A stretch of 64,000 nucleotides of DNA, taken from the NCBI GenBank assembly GCA_963750075.1, contig CAVVPG010000002.1, forward strand, positions 248,001 to 312,000. The letters are read 5' to 3'. The DNA comes from Bog-473 sp963750075 (GTDB lineage Bacteria > Actinomycetota > Acidimicrobiia > Acidimicrobiales > RAAP-2). Below the pieces are notes generated by a model. That model saw nothing but the letters and a program-made list of their open reading frames with translations. It did not search any database and was not told where the DNA came from. The translations under genes were made by a program, and so were the position numbers. This document shows, piece by piece, positions 9,019-17,127 of the stretch; within the stretch, counting starts at the first letter, position 1, and every line of letters begins with the position of its first letter.

Positions 9019-10260
9019 TCACTCCCTTTGGATCCGGTAGAGGACGGCAGCTGGTCTTGTGGTCCCCGTGGCCTCGAGTACGAAGACCGATCGGCTGGCA
9101 AAGGTGATTTGCGACGTTGTCGGGCTCTCGGTGAGGCACGGCTCGATCGGAGTCCGGAGCGTGGTGACGTCAGTCGACCCTGCGGTTGATGGATCTACTC
9201 TCCACAGCCGCTGAGGGCCGCTGCAGAGGGCCCCGGAGCCGATGGACCAGAGGCCGTCCTTCGATCCGACAAGGGGAACGTCCCCGAAAGGCTCGTTCGG
9301 TCCCTCGAGGATCTGCTTGCCGGACAGGTCAAAGGCGATGAGTCTCGTGGAGAGAACGGGATGGCCGTCGGATCCGCTCGCGACATCGGCCCACACGGTC
9401 GGCCCGATCGACGAGAGCCAAAGGACCGAAGAATGAGCAGGTCCGGTGTAGATCGTTGAGAGAGTCTGCGAATGAGCAGCGAGCCGGTAGATGGTCCCGG
9501 TGCTGCTCACTCCCTCCGCGATCCATAGGCCTCCCCGGTTGGCGACGATGGTGCCGTGGCCGCCCTCGCTCTGAGGGGCATTCGTGATCTTGTTGAGGAC
9601 CGCACCGCTCGAAGGTGAGATCTGTACCAGCTCACTGCCCCAGTACGTCATCCAGATGGAGCCGGCGCCGTAGGTCATGTCCATGTGGGCTCGTCCGCTT
9701 CCTTGCGTCGTGATCATCACGGGGTTCATCACGATCGAGCGCTTCGTTTCGGGGTTGAAGATCTCGAGGTGAAACTCGTCGTTGTTGATCGCTGACACGT
9801 CCCCAGCGATGTAGATGAGGCCGTTCCCCAGAGCCACGTAGTACCCGCAGACGGCAAGGGGGTAGATGTGGTTCTGCAGTGTTACAGGATCGATCTCTTC
9901 GATCGAGCAGCTCGGTGGGCGAGTGGGCTGCCCAGATATCCCGAGTACCCAGACGGATCCACCGACCGACACGACCTGCTCGGGTACGAATGGACCGGAG
10001 AAAGTCAGGGACCGGATCGACCACTTGCTTGAGGTCGCTGAACGAGGTGGTGACGGGGACCGATCGGGTGAACCTCTCAGGATCGTCGCCATTCCGAAGC
10101 CGACGAGGCCAAGAACGACGGAAATCACGGTCGAAACCCCGATCAACCGCCGGCGGTGCCGTCGCCGCGCCTCCTTGATGATGAGATCGTCAGCCCCGAG
10201 AGGCTCGGAGGTCGTTGTCGGCTGCTCTTCGACCGCGATGGGTAACTCGTCCAACCCCAT
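9019..10260 (-). CDS. Membrane-anchored extracytoplasmic beta-propeller-like protein
   Basis: A 413-aa protein. A cytoplasmic N-terminus ends in the basic K-E-A-R-R-R-H-R-R-R-L, followed by one transmembrane helix (about residues 39-62: GVSTVISVVLGLVGFGMAT). The large outer part has repeated strand motifs such as G-G-S-V-W-V-L-G, G-A-G-S-I-W-M-T-Y-W, G-G-L-W-I-A-E-G and D-G-L-W-S-I-G, as in propeller/YVTN-like proteins. It is divergent from a short GntR regulator with a palindrome between the start codons, so it is very likely that repressor's target. The same basic RRR-TM layout recurs in the proteins at 10704 and 11599. Confidence 0.75.
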   Translation of the reverse strand: MGLDELPIAVEEQPTTTSEPLGADDLIIKEARRRHRRRLIGVSTVISVVLGLVGFGMATILRGSPDRSPSPPRSATSSKWSIRSLTFSGPFVPEQVVSVGGSVWVLGISGQPTRPPSCSIEEIDPVTLQNHIYPLAVCGYYVALGNGLIYIAGDVSAINNDEFHLEIFNPETKRSIVMNPVMITTQGSGRAHMDMTYGAGSIWMTYWGSELVQISPSSGAVLNKITNAPQSEGGHGTIVANRGGLWIAEGVSSTGTIYRLAAHSQTLSTIYTGPAHSSVLWLSSIGPTVWADVASGSDGHPVLSTRLIAFDLSGKQILEGPNEPFGDVPLVGSKDGLWSIGSGALCSGPQRLWRVDPSTAGSTDVTTLRTPIEPCLTESPTTSQITFASRSVFVLEATGTTRPAAVLYRIQRE

Positions 10261-10265
10261 GCGAA

Positions 10266-10286
10266 GATACTAAGACGCCTAGTATC
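10266..10286. promoter_or_regulatory. Palindromic operator between the first GntR gene and its divergent target
   Basis: Perfect 7-bp inverted repeat GATACTA / TAGTATC with a 7-bp spacer, lying in the 35-bp gap between start codons at 10260 (minus) and 10296 (plus). A palindrome in this place is the expected site for the adjacent YtrA-type GntR protein. Confidence 0.75.
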
Positions 10287-10295
10287 ATTTTGTCT

Positions 10296-10634
10296 ATGGC
10301 GTCGGATCCTCGTGAGTCCATGCCCCTCTATCGGAGGGTGGCGGCCGACCTGCGACGTTCTATCGCCGAGGGCGAGGCGAAGCCGGGACAACGCCTTCCG
10401 CCCGCCCGTGACCTCGCCGCGGTCGCGGGAGTCAACCAGAACACGATGTTTAGAGCGCTCCGGCACTTGCGCGAGGAGGGGCTACTCGAGTTTCGACGCG
10501 GTCGGGGCATCGTCGTCACGGGCTCGCCCCAGCGTGGTGCGGTGGTTCTCCGGGCTAGGGAGTTGTTGGACTTTGCTAGAGGACAGGGGTTCGACTCAGA
10601 CGAAGTCGCAGGAATCATCCAAAGTTTGGGTTGA
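10296..10634 (+). CDS. YtrA-subfamily GntR transcriptional regulator (copy 1)
   Basis: A 112-aa regulator from ATG 10296; the frame is open upstream but only this start fits the family. The winged helix is complete: P-L-Y-R-R-V-A-A-D-L-R-R-S-I, P-G-Q-R-L-P-P-A-R-D-L-A, V-N-Q-N-T-M-F-R-A-L-R-H-L and F-R-R-G-R-G-I-V-V. A short C-terminal dimerisation helix pair follows, as in YtrA-type repressors, with no ligand-binding FCD/UTRA domain. It probably represses itself and the divergent membrane protein through the palindrome at 10266-10286. Confidence 0.9.
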   Translation: MASDPRESMPLYRRVAADLRRSIAEGEAKPGQRLPPARDLAAVAGVNQNTMFRALRHLREEGLLEFRRGRGIVVTGSPQRGAVVLRARELLDFARGQGFDSDEVAGIIQSLG

Positions 10635-10703
10635 GACATGGGCTAGTGCTGCCCCAGTACATTGCCGCCGGTTCAGTGGCGACAGAGCCTTCTCGTCGTT
10701 GCC

Positions 10704-11213
10704 TCACATGCAGTAGTCCATCACGACGACGTTCGTCCTCTGACCGGCGCGCACGAAGAAGGGATCGCCGGGTGGTTTGTACGGCTGGTAGGGATCACCG
10801 TCGTTCGAGATGACGTAGCGTCCCGGTCGGAGCACGAACCGAAAGGGCGTCCCCGTCGTGACCTCCTTGTGCGCGACGAGGCGGGTGCCCCGATACACGC
10901 TCAGGTGGGCGGTCGATACATATTGAATGCTGGCGCACGGGACCGCGATGCCCACCGCGACGCCGTCCTGTGCGGCCAACGCGAGCGGTGGCGGTACGTT
11001 GCCAGTGGAGGGGGCGGGCACCTTCCCACCGCCCCACGTCGACGCCACACCGATCGAGACCAGAGCAGCGCCTAGGAGGCCGACGCACGCGCCGAGCAGC
11101 CAGCGCCGACGCTGGTGTCGCCGCGCCTCTCGAATGAGGGCCTCGGGCTCGGCCGGCCCACGCTCCTCGAGGACGCGATGCTCGACGGCGACCGTCATCG
11201 GAGCCGCCGACAC
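10704..11213 (-). CDS. Single-pass membrane-anchored extracytoplasmic protein
   Basis: A 169-aa protein. The cytoplasmic part ends in I-R-E-A-R-R-H-Q-R-R-R-W, one transmembrane helix spans about residues 38-60 (LLGACVGLLGAALVSIGVA), and an approximately 105-aa outer domain of strands ends in D-Y-C. It follows the second GntR gene by 16 bp on the same strand, so it is almost certainly in that operon. The EARRxxRRR-TM N-terminus is shared with the proteins at 9019-10260 and, in weaker form, 11599-12399. Function unknown. Confidence 0.7.
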   Translation of the reverse strand: MSAAPMTVAVEHRVLEERGPAEPEALIREARRHQRRRWLLGACVGLLGAALVSIGVASTWGGGKVPAPSTGNVPPPLALAAQDGVAVGIAVPCASIQYVSTAHLSVYRGTRLVAHKEVTTGTPFRFVLRPGRYVISNDGDPYQPYKPPGDPFFVRAGQRTNVVVMDYCM

Positions 11214-11229
11214 GGATCGGGGCCGCTCC

Positions 11230-11589
11230 TCACGGCAAGCCGGCGATCATGTCGATCACGTCTTCGCGTCGATAGCCATGGTGGCGGGCGAACTCGACGA
11301 GGTCGTGGACACGGTCGAGCACGGCACTGCGCTCCGGGGTCCCGGCCACGGTCACGCCTCGACCGCGCCGGAACTCGAGCAAGCCCTCATCGCGCAGGAT
11401 CCGCAGGGCGCGCAGCACCGTGTTCGCGTTGACGCCGAGCACCGCGGCAAGGTCCTTGGCCGGTGGGAGGCGCTCTCCGGGCGACGCCTCCCCTGCGGCG
11501 ATGGCGCGCCGGATTTCTGCCGCCACCTGCTCGTGCAGGGCGACGCCCTCGGACCGGTCGACCTTGACACCGAACATAGTGCTAGACAT
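11230..11589 (-). CDS. YtrA-subfamily GntR transcriptional regulator (copy 2)
   Basis: A 119-aa paralogue of the regulator at 10296. It has A-L-H-E-Q-V-A-A-E-I-R-R-A-I, P-G-E-R-L-P-P-A-K-D-L-A, V-N-A-N-T-V-L-R-A-L-R-I-L and F-R-R-G-R-G-V-T-V, followed by the same kind of short C-terminal helix pair (EFARHHGYRREDVIDMI). Start ATG 11589 or ATG 11577; both fall inside the palindrome at 11572-11604. The divergent membrane-protein gene starts only 9 bp away from the outer ATG, so both mRNAs are probably leaderless and both promoters are covered by the same operator. Confidence 0.9.
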   Translation of the reverse strand: MSSTMFGVKVDRSEGVALHEQVAAEIRRAIAAGEASPGERLPPAKDLAAVLGVNANTVLRALRILRDEGLLEFRRGRGVTVAGTPERSAVLDRVHDLVEFARHHGYRREDVIDMIAGLP

Positions 11590-11604
11590 AGTAGCACTAT
11601 GTTC
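11572..11604. promoter_or_regulatory. Perfect 12-bp-arm palindrome covering both divergent start codons
   Basis: Arms 11572-11583 and 11593-11604 are perfect reverse complements with a 9-bp spacer. Each arm contains an ATGTTC reading outward: the plus arm is the start of the membrane protein gene, the minus arm the alternative start of the GntR gene. A repressor bound here would block both start regions. Confidence 0.8.
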
Positions 11605-12399
11605 GACTCCACCGTCGTGCGCGACGCACCGGGAGCGGCGGTGGACCTCATCCCAGAAGCCAAGCAGCGCCAGCGCCGGCGGTACCGACGCTCGGCCGTG
11701 GTGGTGTCGCTCGTGGCCGTCCTCGTGGGAGCGCTCGTCGCCCTGCTGCTCACGGTCACGTCGAGCGGGTCCGGCACGCCTCGCGAAGCTTCCAAACCGC
11801 CATCGGTGGTCACGGCCGGTCGCGTCGGCGTGCTGGTCAGGCCGGTGCAGTGCTTCGCCTTTTGGCCCTCCGTTGCCCGCCAGAAGGATGTGGGGCCCTT
11901 GCCGGCCTGCGGGCCCTACGCGTTGACGGCCGCCGCCCTCGCGCTCTCACCGAACCCGTCCGGATCGGGCTACTCGTCCAACGGCTACCGCCCTGATCCC
12001 GCACTGTGGGGATACCCGACGTCCACCCGTGACAGGCCCGATCGCGTGGTGCTCCTCGACGGTCTGTGGCCTCCGACCGGGCCCAAACAGAAGTACCTCC
12101 TGGGCCCCTCCGAAATGAGGCTCTCGGCGGCCGATGTGGGTTCGGTCGCGACCGACAAGCACCGCAACGGCCAGTGGGTCGTGACGATCCACCTCACATC
12201 GGCGGGAGCACGGACCTTGGACCGGGTGGCGCAGCAGAACTTCCACCAGCTCCTGGCGGTCGACATGGGGGGGAAGGTGGTGGACACGCCCCTCGTGCAA
12301 CCCACCCGGTCTTCGTTTACGTCCTTCCACGGCGTGATCCAGATCTCGGCCCTCAACGCGGCCAACGCACGAGCGATCGCCGCCGCAGTGCAGGGTTAG
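11599..12399 (+). CDS. Single-pass membrane protein with a SecD P1-head-like outer domain
   Basis: A 266-aa protein starting at ATG 11599 inside the operator. The cytoplasmic tail ends in K-Q-R-Q-R-R-R-Y-R-R-S, and the transmembrane helix is about residues 35-58 (VVVSLVAVLVGALVALLLTV). The C-terminal ~80 residues (V-T-I-H-L-T-S-A-G-A-R-T-L-D-R-V, F-H-Q-L-L-A-V-D-M-G-G-K-V-V-D-T-P-L-V-Q-P) resemble the SecDF P1 head subdomain. That domain occurs alone in many actinobacterial extracytoplasmic proteins. It is not a SecD, as the other helices are missing. Divergent from GntR copy 2 and probably regulated by it. Confidence 0.75.
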   Translation: MFDSTVVRDAPGAAVDLIPEAKQRQRRRYRRSAVVVSLVAVLVGALVALLLTVTSSGSGTPREASKPPSVVTAGRVGVLVRPVQCFAFWPSVARQKDVGPLPACGPYALTAAALALSPNPSGSGYSSNGYRPDPALWGYPTSTRDRPDRVVLLDGLWPPTGPKQKYLLGPSEMRLSAADVGSVATDKHRNGQWVVTIHLTSAGARTLDRVAQQNFHQLLAVDMGGKVVDTPLVQPTRSSFTSFHGVIQISALNAANARAIAAAVQG

Positions 12400-12479
12400 T
12401 CCCCGAGGTATCGGCGCCCGTCATGACAAGCCGACCTCGTCCGTCCGGCGAGGACCTCTCCGGAGGCGCGTATCCCATC

Positions 12480-12520
12480 GCCCTTGACAGGGCAGCCAGG
12501 CCGGCCGGATCCGGCCGGCC
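12480..12520. terminator. Two adjacent inverted repeats between convergent genes, likely bidirectional terminator
   Basis: A small hairpin (GCCCT TGAC AGGGC, 12480-12493) is followed by a perfect 22-bp palindrome at 12499-12520 made only of GGCC/CCGG steps around a GATC-like centre. They lie between the end of the membrane gene (12399) and the end of the integrase gene (12556), which point towards each other. There is no T-tract, so the hairpins could alternatively be part of the element's attachment region. Confidence 0.45.
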
Positions 12521-12555
12521 GTTCCCAGTGTGATCCCGCGTGCCTCACCGGCCGG

Positions 12556-13749
12556 TCAAGGGTCACTGTGGGACTCCGCTTCGCTTCGTGTCCTCGTTAG
12601 ACCTCCGGCCTCCCCTTGACCGGCCTGGACCTCGTAGTAGGAGGCAGCCAACCCGTCGGCGATGGACCGGTCCCGATCCGCTGACGCGTGCTGGTAGATC
12701 AAGGCGGTGTTCGCGCTCGCGTGTCCGAGCCGCGCCATGAGCTCCTTCGTCGTGGCCCCCGTCCGCGCCGCCAGGGTGCCCGCCGTATGGCGCAGATCGT
12801 GAAACCGGAGACCGGCGAGCCCAGCTTCCTGCGTCGCCGGCAGCCAGACCCGCCGCCGGAAGTTGTTGCGCTCGATCGGTTCGCCCTCGGGCGACGTGAA
12901 GACGTAGGCGTCGTCGCTCTTGGCGACAAAGCGACGCACGTGGCCGCGCAACGCCTCGACGAGCGGCTCGGGCACCGCCACGGTCCGCCTGCCCGCATGG
13001 GACTTGGGCGGCCCCTCGACGATCTCCCCCGAGTCCAGCTGCTGGCGCTTGCGACGGACGTGGATCACGCCGGCGCCGAGGTCGACGTCGCGGCGGCGGA
13101 GAGCAAGGAGCTCGCCCTGGCGCAGTCCCGCCAGTCCGGCGGTGAGGACGAGGGCGCGGTAGCGCTCGGGCGTCACCGAGACCAGCTCGAGGAGCTCGGT
13201 CATGGTGGCGAAACGCTGCTCGCCGTGGCGCTCGGTGCCGGCACGGCGGATCCGGCACGGGTTGCGCACGATGCGCTCGTCGTCGACCGCCTGGTTGAGG
13301 ACCTGGCGCAGCCGGACGTAGGCCTTGGCCGCGATCGACTTGCTGTAGTCGAGCACGAGGGCCTGGTGCCAGGCCCGGACGAGTTCGGGCGTGATGGCGT
13401 TGAGTGGGAGCTCGCCGAGCGGCGCCACGTCGTCGGCGACCCGGGGCAAGATGTGCGCCTCGAGCTGGTGGGCGTAGATCTCCGTGGTCCGCGGGGCCAG
13501 GTGGCCCTGGTGGCTCAGCCATTCCCAGGCGAAGTCCTCGAGCAGGACCCGGGCACGCTCCGGGTCGCCGGGACGGCCGGCGGCCAGGGCGGCCCGCTGG
13601 TGGTCTAGCCACAAGGTGGCGTCGGACTTGGTGGCGAAGGTGTCCGGGGCGTTGACCCGGCGGCCGTCGGGGAGGCGGACGCGGGCCTGCCAGCGTCCCG
13701 ACGCGAGACGCCGGACACTCCCGAATTGGCGCTGACCGTTCCTTCCCAC
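12556..13749 (-). CDS. int: Tyrosine recombinase (phage/ICE-type integrase)
   Basis: A 397-aa site-specific integrase. An N-terminal AP2-like arm-binding region (G-S-V-R-R-L-A-S-G-R-W-Q-A-R-V-R-L-P-D-G-R) is followed by a core-binding SAM-like domain and the catalytic domain. Catalytic residues are visible as G-L-R-Q-G-E-L-L-A-L (Arg), F-H-D-L-R-H-T-A (His-x-x-Arg), L-G-H-A-S (His) and I-Y-Q-H (Tyr). Start GTG 13749 has GAGGA six bases upstream. It follows the excisionase gene directly. It is intact, unlike most of the element behind it, and marks the left end of the mobile element. Confidence 0.93.
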   Translation of the reverse strand: MGRNGQRQFGSVRRLASGRWQARVRLPDGRRVNAPDTFATKSDATLWLDHQRAALAAGRPGDPERARVLLEDFAWEWLSHQGHLAPRTTEIYAHQLEAHILPRVADDVAPLGELPLNAITPELVRAWHQALVLDYSKSIAAKAYVRLRQVLNQAVDDERIVRNPCRIRRAGTERHGEQRFATMTELLELVSVTPERYRALVLTAGLAGLRQGELLALRRRDVDLGAGVIHVRRKRQQLDSGEIVEGPPKSHAGRRTVAVPEPLVEALRGHVRRFVAKSDDAYVFTSPEGEPIERNNFRRRVWLPATQEAGLAGLRFHDLRHTAGTLAARTGATTKELMARLGHASANTALIYQHASADRDRSIADGLAASYYEVQAGQGEAGGLTRTRSEAESHSDP

Positions 13750-13758
13750 GACCGTTCC

Positions 13759-14065
13759 TCACCGACGACGAATGCCACGACCCGAAGATCCCGCGCTCGA
13801 TCCCTCACCAACGAACGGTCGTCGGAGCCGGCGAGATGTCACGCGGGTTCTGCGGCGGTTGCGCAACGAGGACCGTGGCGTCGGGTGCACCCGCAGCCCG
13901 TCGATCCAGCGGGCCACCTCGTCGGGGTCGAAGCGCACGAACTTGCCGAGTCTTCACGAAGGGGATGCGCCGTTCGGCCACCAGCCGGCGGACGTAGACC
14001 ACCTCGACGCCCAGCCACCGGGCGAGACCGTCGGCGTCGAGCAGCGGGAGTCGCTCGGCAGCCGG
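13759..14065 (-). pseudogene. xis: Excisionase / HTH (MerR-like) DNA-binding protein, frameshifted
   Basis: Reading from about 14065, one frame gives L-L-D-A-D-G-L-A-R-W-L-G-V-E and V-Y-V-R-R-L-V-A-E-R-R-I-P-F-V-K. After one extra base near 13952 the next frame continues K-F-V-R-F-D-P-D-E-V-A-R-W-I-D-G-L-R-V to a stop at 13759. Together this is a typical approximately 95-aa actinobacterial ICE excisionase placed just upstream of int. No ATG or GTG is seen in frame at the 5' end, so the start may also be damaged. Confidence 0.75.
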
Positions 14066-14086
14066 GCGACCGCGCTGGGTTAGAAC

Positions 14087-16356
14087 GTGGCCGTGGTCGG
14101 GAAGCCACGCCGCTCGTCACAGCACCGGTCGCCATGGTTGCTCCTCTGCGCGTCGGGCGGACTGCTGGTCGGCTGCTCTGTCTTGGCGGTGCCCGCAGGG
14201 GCCGCCGGCACGGCGGTCGTGCTCGGCGCCGGGCCAGGTGGCAGAGGCGTCCGCCTCCGGCCCGAGCGCGCAGGGGACCGTCCCGAGCGACGGGAGGCTC
14301 CGCGGTCCGGACTTCACGGCCAAGGTGACCGAGGTCGCCTGGCCCCAGTCCGTGTCCGTCGCCGTCGGGCAGCTCGTACGTGGCGGGGACCGGGCGGCGC
14401 CTGGTCGCCTTCACGCTCTCGGTGACCCAGGCCAGCGACAACTCCGGGCTGCTCAACGCCCCGACGGGTGTCACCGCCGCGCTCAAGTTCGGCGCTTCGT
14501 CCACCCCGATCTCCATGTCCGCCATCGACCAGCAGATCGCCGGCGGGAGCAGCGGCACGGCCCAGACGACAGGCACCGACAGCTTCGTGGCGTCGGTCCC
14601 GGCCCGGGCCCACGACGTCGCGCTCGTCGCTGTCCGAAGGACGGCTTCAGCCAGTCGCTCGACCTGTGGACCCTCGAGCGCCAGCCCCCGAGCCCCGCCG
14701 TCCTCTACCGCGACCCGACGTCGTCGACGCGTGACGGGGACGGCCGCCGGGCCGTTCCACGTGTCCTTCACCAACCCGGCCGACGGGTACTCCTCCTCGG
14801 ACGACGCCCAGGTCCAGAGCGCCAGCCTCACCTACTTCGCCCCGGGCGCCTCGGGCACCACGCCGGGGACTCCGGACCAGGCCTTCTTGGTGCTCGGTCT
14901 CCAGTCCTCGTATCCCTCCATCCCCTACGGCCAGCCGGACTCGGGCCACTTCTTCTCGGGCTTCACCCCGCTGGCGGGCAACCGGCTCACCTTCACCCCG
15001 ACGCGGCGGCTCGGCCGTCAACGGCGCCTCGAGCACCAGCGCCTTCTCCTCGACCAGCGCCGCCAACGACGACGACGGCATCTTCGACGCCCTCTACTCC
15101 TTCACCGTGCCGGCGAACGACGACCGGCGGGAACGCTCAGCGTCCTCCCCGGAACAGCGAGCGGCACCGAGTACACCGGCTTCACCGGGACCGGCAACGC
15201 GGTGCCGATCACGGTGAGCGGACCGGCGAACACCACCCTCAGCTTCCCGGCCGTCCCCGCGCCAGCACCGGCCCAGAAGACGCCACCGTGGGTCGGCGCC
15301 CCGCTGCCCGCCACCGGGCTGGCGGCCGCTCCGGCCACCGGCTCGGGTGACGCGAGTCCGTCGTCGGGCGGCGGTGGCTTCCCATCTGGGTCGTGGTGGT
15401 GATCCTCGTGGTCGTCGCGGCCGGGGTGATCGTGGTGCAGCGCCTCCGCCGCCGGGCCACGGCGACAGCCAGAGCCGATGCGCTCAGCGAAGCGATCGCG
15501 CCGACGCCGAGCGCCTACACGGTCGGGCACGATCCAGGCGAGGGCGAAGACGAGCGAGGCCTTGGCGGAAGCGGTGCCCGTCGCTGCACTGGCGCCCGAA
15601 GGCGGGCACGACCCGATCGAGCGGGTGCCTCGCAGCCTGGTCCTCGGCCCGACCGGTGCCCTCGGCATGCGCAGGACGAGCGACCGGCGCATCATCGAAG
15701 AGCTCTTCCACTACCTCGCCCTCCACGACACGCACCGCCGCAGCGCCGAGCAGATCCTGGTTGCGCTCCGCCCCGACCCGGGCCCGAACGAGGACCTCAG
15801 CCGCAAGACGATCCACACCTACCTCTCCGAGCTGCGGACCTGCGTCGGGGCCGAGCACCTCCCCAACGCCGCCGTCGCCGGCGGCTACCTCCTGGAGGGA
15901 CACTCGAGCGACTGGGGCGACTTCCAGGGCCTCGCCCGCCAGGCCGACGCCACCACCGGCGCAGAGGCCCGGGCGCTGCGCAGAGAGGCCCTCATGCTCG
16001 TGCGTGGCGTGCCCTTCGCTGGCGTCGTCGCCGACACCTACCAATGGGTCGGCGCCGAGCACCTGGTCTCGACGATGACCAGGGCCATCGCCCGCTGTGC
16101 CGGTCGCCTGGCCAACGAGCTCCTCGAGGCGGGCGACACGGCCGGCGCCGAGGACGCGGCGCGCGCTGGCCTGCGCGGTGGTCCGGAGGACTTCGAGCTG
16201 TGGCGCCTGGGTGCGGTGGCCATCGACACCCGGGTGGATCGCAGCGCCCTGCGCCTGTGGATGGCCGATGCCGCCGAGCACCTCGAGCCGAGCGAGATCG
16301 CCCGCATCGAAGGCGCGCTCGGACCTCACGACGAGGCTCCCAGCGACGAGGCGTAG
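14087..16356 (+). pseudogene. Exported/membrane protein ending in a BTAD-like (SARP-type) domain, with many frameshifts
   Basis: Best read as one long gene broken at least six times by single-base indels. In order: signal peptide (SPWLLLCASGGLLVGCSVLAV, from GTG 14087); strand-rich secreted region (D-F-T-A-K-V-T-E-V-A-W-P; F-T-L-S-V-T-Q-A-S-D-N-S-G; F-F-S-G-F-T-P-L-A-G-N-R-L-T-F); a P-L-P-A-T-G motif; a transmembrane helix (WVVVVILVVVAAGVIVV) with R-L-R-R-R; then a cytoplasmic bacterial transcriptional activator-like domain, intact from 15478 to 16356 (T-I-H-T-Y-L-S-E-L-R-T, G-G-Y-L-L-E-G, A-L-R-R-E-A-L-M-L-V-R-G-V-P-F). Two genes joined at about 15390 is the alternative. Confidence 0.55.
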
Positions 16357-17033
16357 GAGCGCAGCGCGGCCTCGGCCCGGCGGCGCTCCATGCGCAGCGC
16401 GTCGTAGGGGCGTCCGAGGTCGGCGGCCACCTTGCGCAGGGGTTCGCCTTCCACCCGGGTGCGTACGATGAGCAGCGCCACGTCGGCGCTGAGCACCCCG
16501 GCCGAACAGGCGGCGTCGAGGAGCCCCGGCCAGCGCTCACACGGGCTCGGCTCGGCGGAACCCTCCATGTCGAAGTCCTCCGGCAAAGGATCGGCGACCG
16601 CTCGCCGCAGCCCGGTGGCCCGGCGCAGCGCGCTCCAGATGGCCTCGAGGCGCTCGGCACGGCCCGGTGGTGGCCGACGGGTCAGGGCCTCCCAAGCGGC
16701 CCCGAGCACGTGGCCTCGTGCCTCGCCCAGGGCCAGATTCCCGAGGCGGGCCACCCGCTCGGCCATCGCCTCGAGTTCGGGGCGCAAGAGGTAGAGGAGC
16801 GCCAGCGCGGCGAGCTCGTCACGGGGTGCCCAGCACGCCAGGCCCTCGACGAGCACCGCTCGCTGGCGGCAATCGCACCCAGGCTCGTCGAGCCGCGCGA
16901 CGAGGTCGGACGTGCCTTCCAGTGCAAGGCCGCTCCGCGCGAGGCGCTCGAGCAATCGCTCTGCGGAACGGCCCCGGGCGACGATCCGCAGGTGTGCACT
17001 CAGTTCGTCGAGTGGTCCATGTTCATCGGTCAT
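16326..17033 (-). CDS. HTH protein with sigma-70 region-4-like C-terminus
   Basis: A 235-aa protein from ATG 17033 (an upstream GTG/ATG at 17087 is less likely). Mostly helical and leucine/alanine-rich. Residues about 175-235 (V-A-L-L-I-V-R-T-R-V-E-G-E-P-L-R-K-V-A-A-D-L-G-R-P-Y-D-A-L-R-M-E-R-R-R-A-E-A-A-L) look like a sigma-70 region 4 helix-turn-helix. A C-x-C pair near residue 52 (GCDCRQ) is notable. It overlaps the 3' end of the BTAD-like gene tail to tail. Similar HTH proteins accompany RepSA/TraB genes in actinobacterial elements and are thought to be regulators. This one is not frameshifted. Confidence 0.55.
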   Translation of the reverse strand: MTDEHGPLDELSAHLRIVARGRSAERLLERLARSGLALEGTSDLVARLDEPGCDCRQRAVLVEGLACWAPRDELAALALLYLLRPELEAMAERVARLGNLALGEARGHVLGAAWEALTRRPPPGRAERLEAIWSALRRATGLRRAVADPLPEDFDMEGSAEPSPCERWPGLLDAACSAGVLSADVALLIVRTRVEGEPLRKVAADLGRPYDALRMERRRAEAALRSYASSLGASS

Positions 17034-17127
17034 GGCGCCATCGCGCCACAGTGGGTTCCTCGCAGAGTGCCGCGGTCGCTTCCACAAAGCGTCCCGGGCG
17101 AAATTTCTTCGGCGCCGAATTCGCTGG

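Noticed and set aside
12400..12556. Search for a tRNA fragment as left att site beside the integrase
   Set aside because: Only an 11-bp match to the tRNA-Asp anticodon region (CTTGACAGGGC) was seen; too short to claim an att core.
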